A stretch of DNA of 64,000 nt from positions 57,727,478 through 57,791,477 of the forward strand of contig CM061918.1 in NCBI GenBank assembly GCA_031002005.1. The letters run 5' to 3'. Each line of letters opens with the position of its first letter. Position 1 is the first letter of the stretch. Origin of the DNA: Vandiemenella viatica. Taxonomy: Eukaryota; Arthropoda; Insecta; Orthoptera; Morabidae. The translations under genes and the position numbers were made by a program. Below, in pieces: positions 58,865 to 64,000 of the stretch. The notes below the pieces were generated by a model. That model searched no databases, was not told the origin of the DNA, and worked only from the letters and a program-made list of their open reading frames with translations.

Positions 58865-59457
58865 TTACAAAATTGTTATGAATGCACTTAACTTATTTTA
58901 TGAAATGAATAACAGTCTCAAGAGATTTTCCAGAGTACAGTTAATATAATAATTTAGTACTCACGTAGTAGTCTAATAAACCCACAGATTAGTATGGGAT
59001 TACTATGCATTGCAAATTGGCCTGACAACTTACTAATAGGTATACCATGTAATAAAGTATACTTTATTAATTGGGAAATTTATGGATTATTTTGGAATGT
59101 TACATAAAAATTTAGTGACATTTGGAGCCTAAACTGTGAATGTAGAAAATTCAAACAATATAAGACATTATTATTCACTTGTTGAATATTATTTAATTGA
59201 AACAATACTAAAATTACTTTAACTACAAACAGAAGCTATTTGTAAGTTTTTAGGTGTAATTACACTGCAATAAACAATCTCTATAGCCATGAAATCAAAT
59301 GAACATATTATTATCCCATTGAAGATACTCAAATAGTTCAAATATAATTTAAATATTATTCCAAGGTAGGTAAAGTTGCTAGACTTGCTGAAAAATGATA
59401 AACAGAGAAGATTAGTTTTATATTGTAACCATGATACACATATAATTCTTCCTGCAG
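58865..59457. other. Intron sequence upstream of the second LRR exon
   Basis: AT-rich with no repeat recognised; ends in the acceptor ATTCTTCCTGCAG. Confidence 0.5.
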
Positions 59458-59768
59458 TTGCTGACGAAGTTGGTGAAGAATTGCCAAAACATCCGGTCAT
59501 TAAAAATCCCAAGCCAACTACTTGCTGATGAGAAAAATGCAAAAGTTTTGGGCCAACTGAAACAACTAAAGCAATTGGATATAATGGATTCCTATGGATG
59601 TGACAAGCCCATTATTTTGCATCCACTGGCAAATGGATGCCCTGAACTAGCAAAGCTGAAATTGCCCTCCATGGTTAAAGTTTCCACTAAAGATTTAGCA
59701 TATTTTATCAAAGTTAGGTGTGAAACACTTACCCATCTAGTGTTTCCATGGACCTGGTACAAAAAGAG
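59458..59768 (+). CDS. LRR gene 2 exon, paralogue of 123-433
   Basis: Acceptor ATTCTTCCTGCAG and donor GTAAGC are identical in type to those of the exon at 123. Both exons have 311 nt and the same phases, and by hand count about 61 of 104 residues agree (LVKNCQNI, LADE, LHPLANGCPELAKLKL, CETLTHLVFPW). Splice sites and frame are intact despite about 40% protein divergence, so the gene is probably functional and the duplication old. Neither an upstream F-box exon nor a counterpart of exon 3625-3813 is found before 64000. Confidence 0.83.
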
Positions 59769-59915
59769 GTAAGCTCAAAGGTTTATGCATTGTCTTATTA
59801 CCGTTGTTTTTAACAGTGCAGACATCAGATTGACACTAGGTATTTTAGTAATTTGTTGTCACTTGATTCTACTTCTACTCCAGTCAAGAATTTATAAAAG
59901 ACAATTAACTGTATC

Positions 59916-60084
59916 CAGTGGCAGATCAAGTATTTTGGATTGGGAGGGGCTTGAGTGAATTTTGGGTTTGGGGGAATAATCTCCAAATCTCAAAAATTAT
60001 GATATCAAGGGTGGACCTAAATACTTTTGCGGGGCTTGAGCCCCCTTGCCTTCACCCCCCCCCCCCTCCCTGGATCCACCACTG
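59916..60084. mobile_element. hAT MITE, 169 bp, perfect 8-bp target duplication
   Basis: ACTGTATC flanks the element exactly (59908-59915 and 60085-60092). Ends CAGTGGCAGATCAAG and, reversed, CAGTGGTGGATCCAG. A C-run lies near the right end. It is inserted in the intron after the second LRR exon. The intact duplication suggests recent insertion. Confidence 0.93.
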
Positions 60085-60284
60085 ACTGTATCTGATATGA
60101 CATTTAGAAAATGCAGTTGTAAATTTTAATGTTTTAATTTTCTTATTTGTAACTTAAAATAGTATACACTTCAGTAAGTATTAATCATATATGCATATAT
60201 GCATACATACCCGAACAAAAATAAATATCCAAACTAATTTCTGGTTGGTGGGAAGATCAAAATATAATTAGAACTAAAGTTCGG

Positions 60285-60540
60285 GTATTAGCTCTTTTTC
60301 ACTGCCTCTCTACTTTTCCGATGTTTGAATTTACCCCCACCATTTTCTCAACCGGCGGTCTTTCTGTGAGGCAATCTCCGGCTGCACCCACCTCTCATAA
60401 TGTTCTCTCGTTGACGAAGGGTTTTTTCCCGAAAATTTCTTTATTGTTTGTGTTTGTGTCTTTTATGTGTGTTCGCGCCCCACATCCATCATCTAAAGGT
60501 AAGTGGTGGCTCATTTCCCTATCCTAATTTGATTCATTTA
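60285..60540 (+). repeat. Dispersed repeat R1 copy with hammerhead-like core
   Basis: Same family as 50330-50600. At 60411-60434 it has TTGACGAAGGG, a short T-loop, CCCGAAA: a small stem closed by words resembling the CUGAUGA...GAAA core of hammerhead ribozymes but with the first C changed to T. It ends near AAGTGGTGGCTCATTTCCCT. Confidence 0.7.
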
Positions 60541-60659
60541 TATATATATTTCTATCTCCTTTTATTTTTGTCTATAACCAATCTAAATAAAATTATAACT
60601 TTTTGAATTATGCCGCACAAAGATTATTTTGTTTCACTTTTATCGCTGGTTAAGTTTAT

Positions 60660-60672
60660 TCCCCCCCCCCCC
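60660..60672 (+). repeat. Poly-C run
   Basis: A run of about 13 C within low-complexity sequence between two R1 copies. Similar homopolymer C-runs mark several MITEs in this window. Confidence 0.8.
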
Positions 60673-60934
60673 CTCACGACACCCCCTCCCAGCAATTCTA
60701 CAACCACCACACGTTTACCGCCTGTGCTTCATTCATGTGGCAGGTTGGGATGTGACCACATCTTTCCCCCTGCCATATGTGTCTTGCCTCTCACATGATT
60801 AAGACTCAAGTCGAAATATTGTGCAAAGTGTTTGTTTTTGTGTTTTTATCTGTTTGTCTCGCCCTCCTGCCTTCATCTGTGGTAAGTGATGGGTATCTGT
60901 TTTTTTTTGTCCCTATCCTATGATATCACTTACC

Positions 60935-61200
60935 TTAAGATGATGGATCTGGGGCATGAACACAAGGAAAGACAAAAAAACACAACTGATAAAGAAATTT
61001 TCGGGATGAACCCTTTATCAACAGGAGAACATTATGGGAGGTGGGTGATAGAGACTGTCTCCTAGAAAGACTGTTGCCCAGGAAAATGGTGGGGATAAAT
61101 TCAAACAGAGGAAAGGTAGGGGCAGTGATTCAGAGCTAATACCCGATAAATATCCAAAGTGATCTCTGGTCAGTGGGAAGAGCAAAATATAAGTAAAACT
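60935..61200 (-). repeat. Dispersed repeat R1 copy, inverted
   Basis: Reversed, it gives TTTGAATTTATCCCCACCAT, GTTGATAAAGGG and CCCGAAAATTTC, then GTGTTCATGCCCCAGATCC. With the partial plus copy at about 60800-60925 it makes an inverted pair. Confidence 0.75.
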
Positions 61201-61207
61201 AAATATG

Positions 61208-61302
61208 AAAAATTAATATATATATATATATATATAGGAACGAAGTCTTTCTCGGCATTGAGAATGGATGTAGTCTTCTCGGGAGACTAGCCAAGTAAGT
61301 AA

Positions 61303-61345
<43 letters not shown>
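61208..61345. repeat. (TA)n microsatellites flanking a Penelope-tail fragment
   Basis: Two TA runs (61217-61237 and 61308-61342) enclose GGAACGAAGTCTTTCTCGGC, GTAGTCTTCTCGGGAGACTA, which matches the PLE 3' tail at about 11425-11480. Confidence 0.75.
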
Positions 61346-61985
61346 CAATGAGCAGGAAAATGCTTTAAGGCAATAAAACTACGAACACAAAAAAACACAG
61401 TATTTCGGCAATAACCTTATTCATGCGAAAGCAAGAAGTGAGACACCAGGTGGAGTAAAATGTGTACACAGTGACCGCCATCATGATTCACCAGCTAGAA
61501 GGGCAGCATTTCTGGACCAATGACAATGTGATGACTCATTTAAAGTCATTGGCGGTAACATTTTATGAAGAGGGTATTGGACACCTTGTCCACAGGTATG
61601 ACAAATGCCTTAATCTTCAAGGTGATTATGTTGAAAAGTAACCATAAGTGTACATAACAGTTGGTAATAAAATATTTTTTCTGTGTCCATTGGTCTTTTA
61701 TTTATGGCCTATCAGAGGTTGAAAAAAAGAAAAGAAAACTGCCCTTGTAGTTTGGGAACACACCACTAGGCCAATAGAAAGCATGAATAACACAAAGCTT
61801 TAATTATTTCACATAGTAATTGTTTCCCCTCCCCTTCTTAAACCATAAATAAATTCTTGGCTCCTTTTGGATGCATTTCTTCTCTCCTAATCCTTATATG
61901 AATTATGTCTTACCTTCATCACAGATTGTTCCATGATTTAATCATTAATAAATTTACAAAATGTCTTAATTATTCATTCAAATTA

Positions 61986-62980
61986 CAAGGAAAGTGAAAA
62001 TGACTCATCACTCACCAAAGTTGGAGGCAGCGATGGGTGAAAAACATATATGATGAACACAAGAATACACAATATTTCAGTTTTACACCTTATTCATGCT
62101 GAAGAAATGAGTCATGTGGTTCGGGAGGTGTACACATGCTGAAGTTACCTAATTGACTCTATTTTAGTAATATAACAAAAGGGTACAGAATGACTCAGTG
62201 TGGTGGGTGAACGGTTAACATTCTGGCCTCGCATCTGGGAGGACGCGAGTTCGAATCCCCATCTCGGCATCCACATTTGGGTTTTCCATGGTTTCCCCAA
62301 ATCACTCCAGGCAAATGCCGGGATGCTTCCTTCAAAAAGGCCATGGCCAAATTCATTCCCATTCCCATTCCTTGTCCCCAGTCCCATCCCGCTCTAATGA
62401 CCTTAGCCATCGACGAGGCATAAAGCCTTAAGTAAAAAAAAAAAGGTAGGGAATGTTGAAACAAAAACAAAAATTATGCCAATAAATACAGACAGATAAA
62501 TTTTGAAAAAAATTGTAGCTAATTAAATGATAATAATGATAATATTATACTAATAATAATGAGTGATGTGTCAAAGAAAGGAATTTTATCGGTGGTTGAG
62601 GACAGGTGGGTGTCTGGTATATAGAATATTTTGGTATGCAAGTTCCCATCTCCGAAGTTCTGAAGCAGTGGTGGTTTCAGGGAAAACTCTGATCTGATGG
62701 TGAAGCAGTCAGTGAGGTTGTTGGAATTGTGGTAGTTACCATGTTATGGTATTGGGAGATTAAATTACTGGTGTAGACTGCTTGTCTGTGGCCATTCATT
62801 CTGGCTGAAAGTTGTTGTGTCATGTAGGAAACTTCGGCGTGTGCACACCTCCCAAACCAAATGACTCATTTCTACAGCATGAATAAGGTGTAGAAACAAT
62901 ATATTGTGTTCGTCATATGTGTTCTTAACCCATCGCTGCCTTCAACTTTTGTGAGTGATGAGTCATTTTTCCTTTCCTTG
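61986..62980. mobile_element. Non-autonomous element with about 155-bp inverted ends, SINE inside
   Basis: The left arm (61986-62148) and the right arm (62828-62980) are inverted repeats of each other (CAAGGAAAG, ATGACTCATCACTCAC, GCAGCGATGGGT, ACACCTTATTCATGCTG, ATGAGTCAT, GGGAGGTGT). Total length is about 995 bp, of which about 250 bp is a later SINE. The arms diverge at perhaps a sixth of positions. No coding and no evident target duplication; the class is unknown. Confidence 0.65.
62195..62445 (+). repeat. tRNA-derived SINE copy with poly(A) tail
   Basis: Complete: head GTGTGGTGGGTGAACGGTTA with B-box GAGTTCGAATCCCC, body TTTGGGTTTTCCATGGTTTC, 3' part ending GGCATAAAGCCTTAAGT and an 11-12 A tail. 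Together with 39262-39534 it is the best copy. It is inserted in the long-inverted-end element. Confidence 0.87.
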
Positions 62981-63149
62981 TTATTTATATTGCCAAAAAG
63001 CCATTTTATTTTTGCTTAGTTTAATTAATTATTCATTCACAATTTGTAATCACTACTAAATTCAAGAATTATCATATTTCGTTGCTTTAAGATACAATCA
63101 CAAACTACTGAAGATTAGAGATTACCAGATCCACAAGTCGTTTTCTTAC

Positions 63150-63316
63150 CAAAATTTCTAATTTTTTGTGGTAATGTATCCAGGTAAGTTTCTTCTTTAT
63201 TGATGAAAGGCCTTGGATAAAACTTTTGTTTCTTACAATTGTGTAATATTGGCTGAGCTTTTGTTATATCCTGTGCTGTCTGAGCTTTATGCACATTTCC
63301 ATCTTTCCTTGCGTTC
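63150..63316 (-). CDS. Candidate internal exon, unknown gene
   Basis: A minus-strand open frame is bounded by an acceptor-like TTATTTACCTAG at its start and a strong donor (G then GTAAGAA) at its end. The 167 nt encode NARKDGNVHKAQTAQDITKA, QPILHNCKKQKFYPRPFINK, EETYLDTLPQKIRNF. Composition is hydrophilic and non-repetitive, unlike the transposon frames around. I do not recognise a family. It lies antisense to LRR gene 2. Confidence 0.35.
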
Positions 63317-63399
63317 CTAGGTAAATAATAATGCAAATGCAAAGAAGAGTCAACTTATTATTAGTCAACTTATTAGATACACAAATAAAAAACAAAGGT

Positions 63400-64000
63400 T
63401 AATTATGAATATAAGGTGGGGAAAGAATTGCTGTCTGAAGACTTGAAATGTAAATATCTTGGCAATACTTTTGATAACTAGCTTAACTGGGCAGGACACA
63501 TTGGACATGTGGTAGGAAAAGGTTTCAAAGTTCTGCACTTGTTGGAGAGGGTGATGAGGGGATGTACGAGGGAAGTAAAGGAATTGGGTTACAAAACTTT
63601 GGTCAGACCATTGCTCCAATATGGTAGTGTAGTATGGGACCCTCATTTTACGTATCAAATGCAGGAATTGGAGAGGGTGCAAAAAAGGGCTGCTTGATTT
63701 GTTTCTGGAAATTATCGCAGAATGCAATCAGTGACGGATATGATAAAGGAGCTAGAATGGGATTCACTGCAGAACAGGAGAAGGATGAGGAGGGTAATGG
63801 GAGTGTACAGGGCATATACTGGCAATGAGGCATGGAAAGATATTGGACTAGGTATGAAAAGTAGTGCATGGAATGGAAAAGATGACCATGACCACAAGCT
63901 GGCACTCGATTTCAGGCACAAGGGTGTTGGAAGATTCTCTTTTTTAGGTAAGGGTGTCAGGGATTGGAATGAGTTACCAAGAGAAATGATGAATAATTTA
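63400..64000 (+). mobile_element. CR1/L2-like LINE, cut by the window end
   Basis: The longest 5' extent of the three copies: KLSEDLKCKYLG-like, LNWAGHIGHVVGKGFKVLH, VKELGYKTLVRPLLQYGSVV, WDPHFTYQMQELERVQKRAA, then a stop codon and frame continuation to WNELPREMMNNL at the edge. One in-frame stop (near 63696) marks it as inactive. Confidence 0.85.

Noticed and set aside
62195..62270. Functional tRNA gene
   Set aside because: The B-box-bearing head is followed by the shared SINE body and poly(A) tail and recurs in five other places; it cannot fold as a full tRNA by eye.

Overview
This window is a piece of an AT-rich, repeat-loaded arthropod genome, most likely an insect. The host genes are split into short exons with GT-AG introns, and one exon matches animal atypical protein kinase C. 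Transposable elements (TEs) of almost every class fill the introns: Penelope-like, jockey-like and CR1/L2-like LINEs, Gypsy, mariner, Tc1, hAT, Helitrons, MITEs and a tRNA-derived SINE. The large introns, the dense SINE load and the nesting suggest a big-genome hemimetabolous insect, but that is inference; I cannot name the species.

Host genes. From 123 to 15633 (+) lie the last five coding exons of a leucine-rich-repeat (LRR) protein resembling the LRR part of F-box/LRR (FBXL) proteins. All four introns are in the same phase, and the exons join into 343 residues ending in a stop. A paralogous exon at 59458-59768 (+) has the same length (311 nt), the same phase and roughly 60% identity to the first exon, so the family is locally duplicated. 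Between them on the minus strand, 51464-51644 is a perfectly preserved catalytic exon of atypical PKC (aPKC). Two further minus-strand exon candidates (43881-43919 and 63150-63316) and a GST-like exon fragment (about 13.2 kb, +) are weaker.

Repeat layout. 0.9-1.3 kb: SGNH-esterase-like remnant. 6.5-9.55 kb: mariner split by a 1.73-kb TG...CA insertion with a 4-bp target duplication (solo-LTR-like). 11.4-12.95 kb: two Penelope-like (PLE) fragments head to head. 16.6-17.4 kb: another PLE. 18-20 kb: jockey-like LINE. 20.56-21.14 kb: zinc-knuckle gag. 21.2-30.1 kb: a nested stack in which a PLE is split by a hAT element, itself invaded by a LINE 3' end and by a Helitron carrying a satellite array. 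30.1-37.06 kb: more Helitron satellite, then a second copy of the hAT 3' part, PLE 5' part and MITE. 37-46.9 kb: several MITEs, SINEs, a LINE 3' end, and a Tc1 element whose two arms are inverted copies of its own 3' end. 46.9-50.3 kb: Helitron ends and an inverted satellite array. 52.4-56.2 kb: Gypsy pol in several frames, running into a 1000-N gap. 57.2-58.9 kb: a second Helitron family with a roughly 138-bp tandem repeat. 59.8-64 kb: hAT MITE, dispersed repeats, SINE and a LINE cut by the window edge.

I see no prokaryote-like operon, CRISPR array or defence system. The most unusual structures are the Helitrons that carry a 184/368-bp satellite and abut head to tail (CTAG directly followed by TC), the roughly 6.93-kb-spaced duplication that differs mainly by single-base indels and may be an assembly artefact, the fold-back Tc1, and the single aPKC exon lying between same-orientation Helitron ends.
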